A stretch of DNA of 64,000 bases from Podospora comata (taxonomy: Eukaryota; Ascomycota; Sordariomycetes; Sordariales; Podosporaceae): the NCBI GenBank assembly GCA_017354895.1, contig CP071495.1:2029001-2093000 (forward strand), written 5' to 3'. The notes under the pieces were generated by a model. It ran no database searches, had not been told where the DNA came from, and was given only the letters and a program-made list of their open reading frames with translations. Below, one piece after another: positions 1-10,867 of this stretch; positions within the stretch are counted from its first letter, which is position 1; the number at the start of each line of letters is the position of its first letter. Both the position numbers and the translations under genes were made by a program.

Positions 1-2961
1 CCGGGCAGAAAGCGTAAGAGGGGAGCAAGCGACAAAGATGGATCGGAGAGAAGAGCCAAGAAGGTTCGCGTGCGTGTCAAGCCCCATATCGAACCCCCGT
101 GCTGCCTCTGTCCCAACGACATCCCCGGGGCCGAAATCATGTCGACGGACGATGGTCGCAAAGCGCATCGCATGTGCGCTCTCTACCTTCCCGAGACTTA
201 TATCGAGGAAGTCGATGGACAAGAAATCATTGCCAATATTGGAGGTATCAACAAGGACCGTCTGGAGCTCAAGTGCTTGTATTGCCGTTCCAAGAAGGGC
301 GCGTGCTTCCAGTGTTCTCAGAAGAAATGCCACAGGTCATATCACGCGACTTGCGCGGCAGCTGCGGGAGTGTTTGTGGAGGAGTCCGAAGTGCCGGTGT
401 TTGGTGAGGATGGGACTGAGTACAAAGAACAGGCGTTCGAGTTCAGCTGCCGTTTCCACCGGACCAAGCGAGACAGAAAGGCTCAGGGCGGTGTCTTGGA
501 GGATGACCCGAGAGTGCGGGAGGTGGCAGCTGTACTTAAGCAGAACGACATATGCCAGCTGCAGTACTTCCGAGGCGAGATCTTTGCTGGTGTGGTGGTG
601 GAGAACCGTGCGGATGAAGAGATGCTTCTTCTTGATGTCATTCCGAATGGGTATGTCAGCCACAGTGTGAGGCTTGGGAGGACTAAACTAACATTTAGCA
701 GCGATCGAGTTGAGGTTGAATGGAAGTGGCTGCTGCTGCCCGACCCCGCGGATTACCGTTTGCCCAAAGCTTCGGCCAATGCGCTCCCGATGCCGACGTG
801 CAGAAAAGCGAAGCAGGAGATCAATGCCAAACGCGCCGTCGACGAGGTCCCACGAAAGAACGACGAGTTCGGCACTGGGCTTGTCTGGGCCGAATTCCAC
901 ACCAGCGATCCCATCAGAAACCGCCAGCAGGTCAAGATTGACTTTGCCAAAGAAAACCAAGTCTGGCACTACCTGGGAAAGACGTCGACAGAAGCCAAGG
1001 CTCAGTACACCGAGAACATCGCCAGGCCTCAGCACAATCTCAAGAGCAACTTTTTGGACTCGATTCCCAAACCAGTTTCGGCGGTTCCCGTGTCTTTGCT
1101 ACCTCAGCAGGTCCGCAGCAGGACATTCACGGCGGCATACCCAGGCCAGGTTCCGTTTGCTGGCGGATTTTCAGCCATTTCACACCACGGAACACCGCTG
1201 GGACCATTGGCTCCTAAGCAACCAAAGCCCTACTTGTACAAACCTAAGAATTCTATCGAGCCACTGTCCCAGCCTGTGCAAATTATGCCGCACAAGTTTG
1301 CACTTAACCCAGCTCCGCCGGCGGCACCTTTCTTGCAGATGCAGCACCACCAGCTGCAGCAGCAGCATCAGTACATCCAGCCACACCAGATGCATTACCA
1401 GCAGCCCATCCAACCTGCGCCTGCCCCTGTGCAACGGCATCCAATGCCCCCTCCACCTCAACCTCAGCCTCAGCATACCTTCCAGCAGCAAGTCTTCCAG
1501 CTTCAGCCTGCCCCTCCTCCACCTGCTCAGCAGCAGCCGCAACCTCCTCCTAGGCTGCAAGTCAAGCACTACCAGCCGTCCCTGAAGGAATCCCGGAAGA
1601 AGAGTTCGTCGACATCCTATTCGTCGGAACGTTTCACGCCCGTCGGAGGTAGTAATGGATTCCCGCAGCTTCCTGGCTTGACCTGGCCCCCCGCTCACAT
1701 GAAATCAGGGCAATACAATCAGCCTCCTAGAGACTGGCCTCAATCTGCGGCAGACAGGCCGCCCATGACTTTGGCGATGAAGCCCAAGGGTCCTGGAGAG
1801 GGGCAGCCGCAGATTCATGCGTACCAAAAGTACGCGTTTTTCCAAGTTCATCACAACAGGTATGTCTTGCTTTGTGTTTCCGATTTTCATGATCTAGTCA
1901 CTAATATCTGCCACAGGGATCCAGTCAGATATCAGACTCCTTATGGGCCAGGAGGAGGCTTCGTCAACGGCTACGAGCGTAACCATCGCGCATTTTTGAT
2001 GCAAGCTCAGCAGGCCTTGAACGGAGGCAAGAAGAAAGCGCCAATGAGGACACTTCCTCCCCTGCAGCAGACCAAGAGCATCCAACCACAAGCTACCCCA
2101 TCGCCTGGACCAGGTGGTCGGCCACAGGGCGGATACTCATCTCCATATGCGCAAATTCTGCCCCGCCCCGACACTGCAAGCAGCCAACAGTCGCCATTCA
2201 CTTTTGACAACTTAAGAACGGGTTTCTCGCCGTCGCCCGTGTCACCCTACCAGCAGCACCAAGGGTTCTCAGTGCCCACGACACCTGCGAGCTCATCAAC
2301 GTACGAGATGAAGCAGTCAGTATCAGTTCCACTGCATCCTGCCATCAACCCACAGTACGGGACTTCGTTCCAGCAACAACCACCATCAGGTGGAAATGAC
2401 CAAACCAACCAACAAACATGGTCTGCGAGTTCTCAAGTATCAACGCCTGTACCTATCCCCCAGCAGCGACCGATAAACTCCGCACCTCCGCCCCCTAAGC
2501 CAGCTTTTACCAAGCAAAGTCATAGCCCGATTCCTCTGCCACCGTATGTTAGGCAGATGACAAATGGCCAAAAGTCATCACCTCTGAGCAAACCACCGGA
2601 GCAGGCGGCGCCTCAGCAGACGATGCCGATGCCCCAACCTCAGTACCTGTCGCATACTCCGTCTGGAATGTCTACTATGCAAAGCTACTCGTATCCTGAA
2701 CCTCAGTCTGGACCGGCTCTTGAGAACGGATGGAGACCAGGTGCTGACCCTATGGTGATGGCAACAACCCCAAGCCCAACGACCCAGGCATCCACGCACT
2801 ATCAACAAATGTCGACTCCAGAGCAACATCAGCAACAGTCGGCAGACATGACGTATCCTCCACCGCCAACACCTGACGGGGATCCGCAGAAAGAACTTAC
2901 CAAGAGGATAATGCTCAGCCTTAGGCGGGCAAGTCAACAAATGGGGCCGCTGAACCTGTAG
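1..2961 (+). CDS. KDM4/KdmA-type JmjC histone demethylase, C-terminal part (5' partial)
   Basis: The reading frame is open from base 1, so the gene starts upstream and the JmjN/JmjC catalytic part is outside the window. What is visible begins with a basic stretch, then an extended PHD-type zinc finger (about residues 27-160): CCLCPND, KAHRMCALYLPE, KCLYCRSKKGACFQCS, CHRSYHATC and a closing FSCRFH. A Tudor-like stretch follows (QYFRGEIFAGVVVE ... VEVEWKWLLLPDP), then a long Q/P-rich low-complexity tail. This order matches fungal KDM4-like proteins that demethylate histone H3 lysines in the nucleus; the zinc finger and Tudor part would read chromatin. Two introns are likely although the frame stays open through both: 651-698 (or 651-701) and 1860-1916. 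Spliced exons would be 1-650, 699-1859 and 1917-2961. The family call is firm; which KDM4 paralogue it is remains uncertain. Confidence 0.8.
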   Translation, partial: PGRKRKRGASDKDGSERRAKKVRVRVKPHIEPPCCLCPNDIPGAEIMSTDDGRKAHRMCALYLPETYIEEVDGQEIIANIGGINKDRLELKCLYCRSKKGACFQCSQKKCHRSYHATCAAAAGVFVEESEVPVFGEDGTEYKEQAFEFSCRFHRTKRDRKAQGGVLEDDPRVREVAAVLKQNDICQLQYFRGEIFAGVVVENRADEEMLLLDVIPNGYVSHSVRLGRTKLTFSSDRVEVEWKWLLLPDPADYRLPKASANALPMPTCRKAKQEINAKRAVDEVPRKNDEFGTGLVWAEFHTSDPIRNRQQVKIDFAKENQVWHYLGKTSTEAKAQYTENIARPQHNLKSNFLDSIPKPVSAVPVSLLPQQVRSRTFTAAYPGQVPFAGGFSAISHHGTPLGPLAPKQPKPYLYKPKNSIEPLSQPVQIMPHKFALNPAPPAAPFLQMQHHQLQQQHQYIQPHQMHYQQPIQPAPAPVQRHPMPPPPQPQPQHTFQQQVFQLQPAPPPPAQQQPQPPPRLQVKHYQPSLKESRKKSSSTSYSSERFTPVGGSNGFPQLPGLTWPPAHMKSGQYNQPPRDWPQSAADRPPMTLAMKPKGPGEGQPQIHAYQKYAFFQVHHNRYVLLCVSDFHDLVTNICHRDPVRYQTPYGPGGGFVNGYERNHRAFLMQAQQALNGGKKKAPMRTLPPLQQTKSIQPQATPSPGPGGRPQGGYSSPYAQILPRPDTASSQQSPFTFDNLRTGFSPSPVSPYQQHQGFSVPTTPASSSTYEMKQSVSVPLHPAINPQYGTSFQQQPPSGGNDQTNQQTWSASSQVSTPVPIPQQRPINSAPPPPKPAFTKQSHSPIPLPPYVRQMTNGQKSSPLSKPPEQAAPQQTMPMPQPQYLSHTPSGMSTMQSYSYPEPQSGPALENGWRPGADPMVMATTPSPTTQASTHYQQMSTPEQHQQQSADMTYPPPPTPDGDPQKELTKRIMLSLRRASQQMGPLNL

Positions 2962-3025
2962 GGTGGTGTTGAATGATGTTTCTCTTGACAAGGCTATGTA
3001 TTTCTGAACTTCTGGCGCGAAGACT

Positions 3026-3073
3026 GGGCATGGGATGGGTTGGGCATGGGATGGGTTGGGCATATGATGGGTT
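3026..3073. repeat. 16-bp minisatellite, three units
   Basis: Three head-to-tail copies of a 16-bp unit, GGGCATGGGATGGGTT, the third with two changes. It lies just after the stop codon of the demethylase gene, so probably in its 3' UTR. Confidence 0.9.
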
Positions 3074-4195
3074 GAACATGGCAAGGCAAGGTACGGGTAT
3101 GATACTCCATGGCGTTTGTGGCTAGGGGGCCCCTACCAAATGGCTGGTTGGCATGGAACAAACTTTTGGGGGTCGGAAGGGGGGTAATTCATGCTCAAAT
3201 GAGCTACTTTGTGTTTCTTTTTGCTATGGGTTTTACTTCATCGGTGGTGCATATATAATGTATGATATCATTAAGTCACTTGCTAAGCGGATTGGAGGAA
3301 GCGATTTGTATGTTTTACATCTGGTAAACGAGATGGGAAGTCCAGACTTTGGGAGGAAGAGAGAAATGGACGGGACAGCGCGGTATCTTTAGGGTGTTAC
3401 AGGAGTAGGGGTTAGGGGGGCAAAACTTGTACCCTGTGAAGGGTAATTATGTAGTGTTGCACATGGGGACTAGGGAAGGATTAGTTAAACCAAGAAAGAT
3501 ATCATTGCTCCAATTGTGGTATATTTGAGTCTGGTGGATTATCGTAATGAGGTTGGGGTTGTCGTGTTTGACTTGATGGTGAGGGTAGCTAGACATGGTC
3601 GGATGGCTAGGTACTTAAACCATTACTTGTCTCAAGGTGCCCACTTCATCTCTTGAGCATTGCCCGCTCTTTTTTTCCTTCGTTTTGCAAGCTGTTTTCA
3701 TCTCCTTGTCGTCTTATGGATGACTGCCAGCGTCTCAGCCCTAGTTCTGCATTGCCGTCCTAATCAACATTTGGCCAGATAGTCTGACATCTCGTCAGTT
3801 TCGACGCCCCAACTCCTAAATGCTTCAATCACGACCGGCAGTCATCCCCACTACTTGACAGCACCATCCTGCCATGAATAAAGATACAGAACAAGTTCTA
3901 GTGGTTCTGAACAGCACACACGCTCTTCTCTCAACTTGCGCTGAACGTTAGCTGCATCCTTCAACTGAACAACATTTTACATACATTTAAATGATCCATC
4001 ACGCCTCGCCACTTCAAGTCCCAAACTTCTGCTCTTCTGACCTCTAGAGAAGCTTTCCGCCAAAAAATGAGGCGGCGTCACCAAATCTCCACTCCCCTCG
4101 ACGCCAAAGCAACGCCACCTTCGTCACGACCAGGCCAGCCAGCCTCAGGACCAGACCACACTGCTTAGTCTGAATTTCGAAGCATCATGTTCGTG
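3074..4195. other. Intergenic stretch, no gene recognised
   Basis: Downstream of the demethylase gene. There are only short ORFs without family features. A 240-base ORF at 3153-3392 has no recognisable motif and no clear gene context. Part of this is probably a long 3' UTR. Confidence 0.6.
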
Positions 4196-4305
4196 ACGTG
4201 CGTAGTATAGCGGCATTACATTCTGCTCTTTGAGCCAAGGACTCGGGTTCGAATCCTGACCGACGACCATACAGCGTATTTGTGATTTTCAACGTTTGCT
4301 TTTTT
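4196..4305 (+). ncRNA. tRNA-like RNA polymerase III element (tRNA pseudogene or tRNA-derived small RNA)
   Basis: Positions 4203-4213 (TAGTATAGCGG) fit the tRNA A box (TRGYNNANNNG) and 4246-4256 (GGTTCGAATCC) is a perfect B box, 43 bases apart as in a tRNA without a long variable arm. The T arm forms five pairs around the TTCGAAT loop. A run of six T at 4300-4305 could terminate transcription. However, the acceptor stem (CCGACGA on the 3' side) has no full partner upstream and the anticodon stem pairs poorly, so no amino acid is assigned. Best read as a decayed tRNA or the head of a tRNA-derived element; a functional non-tRNA Pol III transcript is possible. Confidence 0.55.
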
Positions 4306-5418
4306 CTTCCTTTTATCACTACCACCACCACCACCACCACCACTATCATTAATCATCCCCCAGTCAATTTATGCCCCAGCCCAGGTAAATTCCCGTTTTT
4401 CAACAACTGATTTCCCTGCCTTTTACGTAAATCAATCAAAGGGACTTCCTCTTACCCCAGATGAGAAGGACTATAACTATCGCTGTCATTCAGCATTCCA
4501 GTTAGGGTTCAACGCTCGCTAGGTTTTCTCATCTACGTTGCGATTTCCCCTACCCAAAGGGTGCAGAGTACCAACCCGTGGCTCCTCAACTACATGATAG
4601 CATCTCTAACAGCGACTACTCCCATCTCACACTACTAACCAACCCACCAGCCCAGTGTGTGTTGAAATGGTTGCCATCAAGTAGATGTACATATCTTAAG
4701 GAGGGCGATAGTCTTTTAAGGCTTATCTTGCCCGGAATGACTGACCCCCTCGGTGTCTAGCTCCCTACCTACACAAATACAGACAGACAAAGAATGTCAA
4801 GGGCTGGAAGAGTTAATGATGACGACCATATCGTACACATCCCGGACAACCAGCTTAGAAAAGGGGACATATAACACAGAATATATCCTATCTATCTATA
4901 CCTACTCCAATTTCGTTTTGCTCCTTTCCCCTCACATCCGTGTTGCTTGTTCCTTTCCATCTCCCAGCTCCTGATAACATCGACTACCCAAGTCGATTGC
5001 TCACCCCGTTTCAATGTTGATATGTTTCCGAAAAGTTCAAGGGCGGCTGTCTGTATGATCATGAGCTGACCTGAACGTTGCCAACAAAGTCCTGGGCGAT
5101 AAATATCAGCGTAGCCAGAGTCCGTAAGCCATGCTGTCAACACCACCACCATCAAAGACAATGTTGCCAAACATCAAAACCCCTGTTCGACAACCAAACA
5201 CACCTCATGATACACAATCTCAAAGACAAAACTCTGCCTGGTATTCTTTTCCCTATGCCTATCTGCCTAGCTCCAAAAAACGCCTTAAAACATGAACGGG
5301 AACTCGGTACAAAAATGCATACACAAATCCCCGCCTCCTCTCCATCGTCATCCATGCTAACCACATTAACAGTGCTACCCCCCAGCTGCTTATCTGCTTT
5401 CCAGCGAGGACATCTCAC
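4306..5418. other. Intergenic stretch with a CAC microsatellite
   Basis: Starts with a T-rich tract, then a (CAC)n run at about 4319-4343. The rest is the convergent interval between the demethylase and MTR4 genes. No ORF with family features was seen; the part next to 5418 is probably the MTR4 3' UTR. Confidence 0.6.
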
Positions 5419-8400
5419 CTAGAGATAAAGAGAGTTAAAAGAAACAATATCCCTCCTAATCTTGCCCAACGCCGCCTCGAACTTTTCCTTGAGCTCATCA
5501 CTCCCCATCACCTTGGCCGCCTCAGCCATCTGCCTAAGCAGCTCCTCCAACCGTCTAAACAGCCGGATCAGGGAGCCTTCATAAGCATTAGTCATTTTGC
5601 TACATCACACACCACTGTTAGTAAAACATCTTTCGCCCAAAAGTGCGCATAGAGAAACATACCTGATCTCAGCAAACGGCCTCCCATTCGCCCAAGCCAT
5701 CACCGTCTCCATCAACTGCCACTTCAAGCTATTGACATACTCCTCCTCATTCACATCCAACTTGCTCTCGGCGCTGACCTTGGCAATAATCTTCGCCTGA
5801 GCCTGCACCTCCCTAAACGGCTTCGCCAACTCCTCCTTCAGCGCGTCCGTCTCAACCTTTTCGTCAAAGATGAACACGCTGAGGATGGCGGCCGTAACCT
5901 CTGGGGTGAGCTCGTTGAAGAACCGATTGAAAAGCAACTCCGCCAGCAGCAACTCATGCCCCTCCGTAGACGAAATCTCGCACGCCACCCTCGCCTTCAT
6001 CTGCACAACCTCCTTCTCATCGATAAATCCCAACCTCCGCAGCACCCGCTTCCGTGACTTGAGCTCGTCAAGCTGAGCAATCGTGTGAGCCTTACCAATC
6101 GCCTTCCTCTTCTCCTTGATCTGCTCCGTCAACTTGGTCTTGGCCTCAAACTCCTCGTACAACCGGGGCAATAACGGCGAGTTGTGAAGGGGATTGGCAA
6201 GCAGCCTCGACTCCAAGACCTCGATCTTTCTGAGAAGCTTCCTAAAGCTGTCATCCCTGATGTTCATGTTCTCGATCGGGTCCATGATGGGGATCCCATC
6301 CGCGAAACGGCGCTGAATTTCCAGCAGAGACTTGCCGACGTTTTCCTTCTCCTCTCGTGACCTAACATCCTTGGGGAGGAAGACACGGAGCTGGCTCAGA
6401 GACTTGACGCAGGACAGGAGGCAAGGCACAACTTCCCACTCCCCCTCTTCGTCTGCTTGTTCTGGAATCTGACCTTCCGGCATGATAAACTTGCCGCCCT
6501 TCTTGCTAGTTTCCCTGACTGCAGGATTGAAGGAGTTGCTCTCCTTAGAGAGCTTGAGAAGAACATCACAGAAGTACTGCTCCTGTGGCGGGTAGTCAGA
6601 TTCGCCATGCTTGGGGGCCTTGCGGGCCACAGTGTCGAACAAGACTCCCCAGCCGAAATTAACGCCGTCTGGAGTCTCAATCTGGATGACGCGACCGGGC
6701 TGCATGAACTCCATGCAGTTGGCAGGGTGGTGAATGACGGAAGTCATGTCCTTGGTCAGCTCCTTAAGCTGCTCGCGGAGATGATAGTAGTCCTTCACCG
6801 TGCTCTCATCGGGGAGCAACATGGCATCCTTCTCCTCTTGCAGAGCAGTGAGTTCCTTTTCCAACTGGGGCACGCTAGCGGCGTTCTGGAACTGGAAGAA
6901 ACACCTCTCGAGCATAAATTCAGGGGAGATGGCCTCAATACGCAACAGGTTGAGGATCATGTTGTAGCCAAGATGGAACGCCGAGTTGAGGCGGTCCTGG
7001 TGGCCGACAACGACGGACTTGGCAGTATCAGGATCTAGCTTGTCGTCAACCATCATAATGACGATACCGCGGTCATCGAGACCACGACGACCGGCTCTGC
7101 CAGCCATCTGAATGTACTCGGAGGAGGTGAGCGGTCTCCTGGCTACACCGTCCCACTTCGTGACTTGTGTGAAAACGACGGTCCTGGCAGGCATGTTCAG
7201 GCCGATAGAGAATGTTTCTGTGGCGAACAACACCTTGATCAAACCCTCCTGGAACAAAATCTCGATGGTCTCCTTGAGGATAGGCAGGAGACCGGAGTGA
7301 TGGACACCTATGCCCTTGCGGAGAAGGGGAAGAATGTTGGTAATTTGAGCGAGGTTTTTGTCTTCGTCCGACAGCTGCTGAAGGGCGTTTTCAAAGACCT
7401 TGTCGACCATGAGCTCCTCGTCGGGCGCGTTGAACTTCATGTGGGAACTCTTGAGAGCCATCTGCTCGCAATCCCGCTTGCTGAAATTGAAAACAATAAC
7501 TGGCTGAAACTTCTTTTTGACAATCATTCTGATGATTTTGGCGATGTCGGCTGTTTCGTTCGGGGCATCGCCACCCTTGTTGGTCTTCTTGTCCTTGCCC
7601 TTTCCTTTCCTCTTGGCGCTCCAGTCGGCAGGATCAGAGCCCTTGTTGGCCTCGATCAAGTTCATGGCATGCTGGAAGTTGTTCTCCTTGAAGTTGCCCT
7701 TTTCGTCAACGATCAGGAAGATACCCTTGCCACCGGCGGGGAAGAAGTAGTTTTGTAATGGTGTCGGTCTGAAATCGGTATAGACAACGTGGCAGGCTTG
7801 ACGATGGATCTTGGCGATCCATTCGGCGAACTGGAAGGCGTTGGGAATAGTGGCGGACAGGAAGACGTATCGGACCTTGTCGGGAAGGAGGATGATGGTC
7901 TCTTCCCAGACCACACCACGAGTCTTGTCGCGCATGTAATGGATTTCATCGAAGACGACCCAGGCAACTTCGCGCATGATTTCGGAACCTCGGTACAGCA
8001 TGGATCGCAAAATTTCGGTTGTCATGACCAAGCAACTGGCGGTTGGGTTGATGGTGACATCTCCGGTCATGAGACCAACATCACCAAACTCGGCCTGGAA
8101 GTCGCGGTACTTTTGGTTGCTGAGGGCCTTGATGGGACTCGTGTAAATGACTCTCTGATTGCGCTTGAGACACTGCGCAATGGCATATTCGGCGACGACC
8201 GTCTTGCCGGCAGATGTGTGAGCCGAAACGAGCACACTCTCGCCGCGCTCGATCGAGGCGACGGACAGGGCCTGGAAGGGATCGAGCTTGAAGGGGTACA
8301 CTCGGGCGGGCTCTTCGGGAGCCTTGTGCTCGGAAAGAGGGATGTACTCGTAGTCGAGGTCAGGGGGGAGCGCGACCTGATGCTGGATATTATGCGACAG

Positions 8401-8730
8401 GACGATAGACTTTCCCTCTTCGCCAGGAGCGAAGCCTGCAGCGGCATTGACTTCTCTTGACTGGGCCGTCTGGAAGGAATCGGTCATGACAGGCGCGGCA
8501 GGTTCTGGCTCACCCTCGAGCTTCTGGCGCTTCATATCGCCGTGCGACATCTCTTGCGGGTGGTGTTCTTCGGCGGGCGATGCATCCTCGGTTTTGATGG
8601 ACTGATCAGCCTGGGAAGCGGCATGGTCGGTGCCATCGGTCATTTCAACATCTTGACTCTGGTCGGCTGGGGCCTTGCGCTTCTTGGGAGCGCGAGGCTG
8701 CTGCTCAAAGACGTCGAATAGGTCGTCCAT
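5419..8730 (-). CDS. MTR4: MTR4/DOB1 exosome-associated RNA helicase
   Basis: A Ski2-like DEVH-box RNA helicase of the TRAMP/nuclear exosome pathway, which unwinds RNA for 3' degradation and rRNA processing. Two exons: 8730-5663 and 5599-5419, with a 63-bp intron (GTATGT donor, TTACTAAC branch, TAG acceptor), giving about 1083 residues, normal for the family. The start at 8730 (MDDLFDVFEQQPRAPKKRK) matches the usual N-terminus; the frame is open further upstream but without an ATG. Visible motifs are Walker A AHTSAGKT (about 170-177), DEIH (about 261-264), QMAGRAGRRG (motif VI), an arch-type insert, and a C-terminal DSHCT domain whose last part (EGSLIRLFRRLEELLRQM) lies in exon 2. Transcribed divergently from TSC13 across about 960 bp. 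Confidence 0.95.
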
Positions 8731-9686
8731 GGCGGCGACGCTGTGCAGTTTGTCTGCAGATGAGAGCTGGGTCAGGTTGGCTGGCCTAGAAAAAAAGTTG
8801 AGGTGGGTTGATTGGCAGAATACAGAGATGGCTCGTGCACGAAGCAAGTATCAAGGCGGTGAGAAAGATGTTTCTTCTCATCAACGGAGGAAAGCATCCA
8901 ATCCTACTCCACGCATAAAAAGATAGTCCAACCTCAAGTTTTAAAAGATATCCAAGAGGCCGAGAGATGACTGGTTCCAGTGCCAGTTTGTGGGAAGAGA
9001 TGCAAAGAATATTCTTGAAAGACAGTTCAACGTCCTCTTGGTAAGCCAAAGCCATCGACATGTGAACGGAAGCTATGTACAAGTTTGGGCAGAGACGGCG
9101 AATGTACTGGAACATATCAGAACACTGCAAGTTCACATAGGGCCATCGAGTCGGCCATTCACTACAAACTCGAAGGATTGTCTTTTGCAGACATCTCCAA
9201 CGCATGTAGTTACACAGCATCCCGATTTCTGGTAGCCAGTTCTGGAAGCCAAATCGCAGTCCATGCTGCCATCACATACCATGGCGTAAGATACTACCTT
9301 TTTATACACCTCTTCAAACATTCAATATATACCAGGACCAAAAGAGGCTATCCTGTATTGCAATGGCAACCATATCAAAATGCAAGTCCGGTCCGGCCCG
9401 TCGGCACTGGCCCAAGCTCTGACAAGAACAAGCATTCCCCAAGTGGGGCCCCAAATGGAGCACCAACCCGACAGCACTGTCATCCCTGTCGAATTGGACC
9501 TCCGAACGTGGTGATCTCTGGAACCACTCCGAGGCCCCCGACACGCGTGATGGCTCCGCAACAAAAAAAAAGTGTTGAGCCCGCTTTCTGTCGCCATTTT
9601 TTTCTCTGTCTTCTCTTCCTTCTTTTCGTCTGTTCTTTCTCATTGGAATTGGAACCCATATTATAACAATCGGCACACCACCAACC
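8731..9686. promoter_or_regulatory. Divergent promoter interval, MTR4 and TSC13
   Basis: This interval of about 950 bp separates the start codons of two divergent genes. It must hold both promoters and 5' UTRs. A pyrimidine/T-rich tract lies just before TSC13 (about 9597-9645). On the MTR4 side a TCTAG after a pyrimidine tract near 8785-8800 could be the acceptor of a 5'-UTR intron. No other gene was seen. Confidence 0.5.
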
Positions 9687-10712
9687 ATGGCGGCCGAACT
9701 CTCCCTCAAGCTCACCAACCGGGTGCCCAAAAAACCCATCAAGAAGCTCGCCCCCTCGGTCGAGCTCCCCCGCGACGCCACCGTCGAGGACGCCAAAAAG
9801 ATTGTCGCCCGCGCCTCTGGCTTCTCCGACTTCAACCGCATCGGTCTCTTCAACCCCGCCGACGGCAAGATCCTCAAGGACCGCAAGGCTCTGATCCGCA
9901 ATGAGCAGGGTGTCATCAAGGCCGGCGAGTTGGTCGTCAAGGACCTTGGTATGTTTCCCCCCCCCCTTTTCTTTTCACCCCCCTATCTACCCCTCTTTGC
10001 TAACAAATATTCCAAAGGTCCTCAAGTAGCCTGGCGCACCGTCTTCGTAATCGAATACTTCGGCCCCATCCTCTTCCACGCCTTCATCCCCCTCATCCGT
10101 CCCTACCTCTACTCCATCTTCCCCGGCCAGTTCAAGTACATCTCCGAGTCCGCCACGCCCATCACAAAGGTCCAATGGCTCCTCTTCGCCCTCTTCCACA
10201 TCCACTTCCTCAAGCGCGAGTACGAGACCCTCTTCGTCCACAAGTTCTCGGCCAACACCATGCCCGCCCGCAACATCGTCCGCAACTCGGCCTTTTACTG
10301 GATCATGGCCGGCCTCCTCTGCGCCCTCGACATCTACGCCCCTGGCAACCTCTCTGCCCGTGACGAGCTCGTCCCCCTGGACTATTTTGGCTTGGTCTTG
10401 TTCACGTTTGGTGAGGTTTGCAACTGGATTGTGCACCAGCACTTGGCTAGCTTGCGCAAGCCAGGTGGAACGGAAAAGGGCATCCCGAATTGTATCGGGA
10501 GCAACTTGGTCACGAGCCCGAATTACATGTTTGAGGTTACGGCTTGGGTCGGTGTCATCTTGATCAGCAGGAGCTGGGCGGTGGTGGTGTTTATCTGCAC
10601 GGGGATTCTTTACATGAGGGATTGGTCGAGGGGGAAGGAGAAGGCGTTGAGGAAGGAGTTTGGGGACCGGTATAAGAACAAGAGGTACACCATGTTGCCC
10701 GGCCTTATTTAG
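9687..10712 (+). CDS. TSC13: Very-long-chain enoyl-CoA reductase (TSC13 family)
   Basis: Catalyses the last step of the very-long-chain fatty acid elongation cycle, trans-2-enoyl-CoA reduction, in the ER membrane. It has an N-terminal ubiquitin-like region (about 1-85), several hydrophobic segments (VQWLLFALFHIHFL, GLVLFTFGEVCNWIVH), and the C-terminal steroid 5-alpha-reductase-type domain ending in GDRYKNKRYTMLPGLI. A 69-bp intron at 9949-10017 (GTATGT, TTGCTAAC, AAAG) is a multiple of three and has no stop, so the unspliced frame is also open; splicing gives ...KDLG-PQVAW... and about 318 residues, as expected for the family. The start ATG follows CCACCAACC, a good fungal context. It converges with the next gene, with only 155 bp between stops. 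Confidence 0.95.
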   Translation: MAAELSLKLTNRVPKKPIKKLAPSVELPRDATVEDAKKIVARASGFSDFNRIGLFNPADGKILKDRKALIRNEQGVIKAGELVVKDLGMFPPPLFFSPPYLPLFANKYSKGPQVAWRTVFVIEYFGPILFHAFIPLIRPYLYSIFPGQFKYISESATPITKVQWLLFALFHIHFLKREYETLFVHKFSANTMPARNIVRNSAFYWIMAGLLCALDIYAPGNLSARDELVPLDYFGLVLFTFGEVCNWIVHQHLASLRKPGGTEKGIPNCIGSNLVTSPNYMFEVTAWVGVILISRSWAVVVFICTGILYMRDWSRGKEKALRKEFGDRYKNKRYTMLPGLI

Positions 10713-10867
10713 GTGACTGGTAGAAGGATGTTTGTGGGAATATTGCTGTTGTAGGATGAGGTGTAAAAGAGGAGGAGGAAAAAATGTGAAGTGAAGTGTC
10801 AGAATAGATAGACAGCCCACAGTTTTGGCTGATTTTTATATAATTCAAATCCTTACCCCATCACCCC

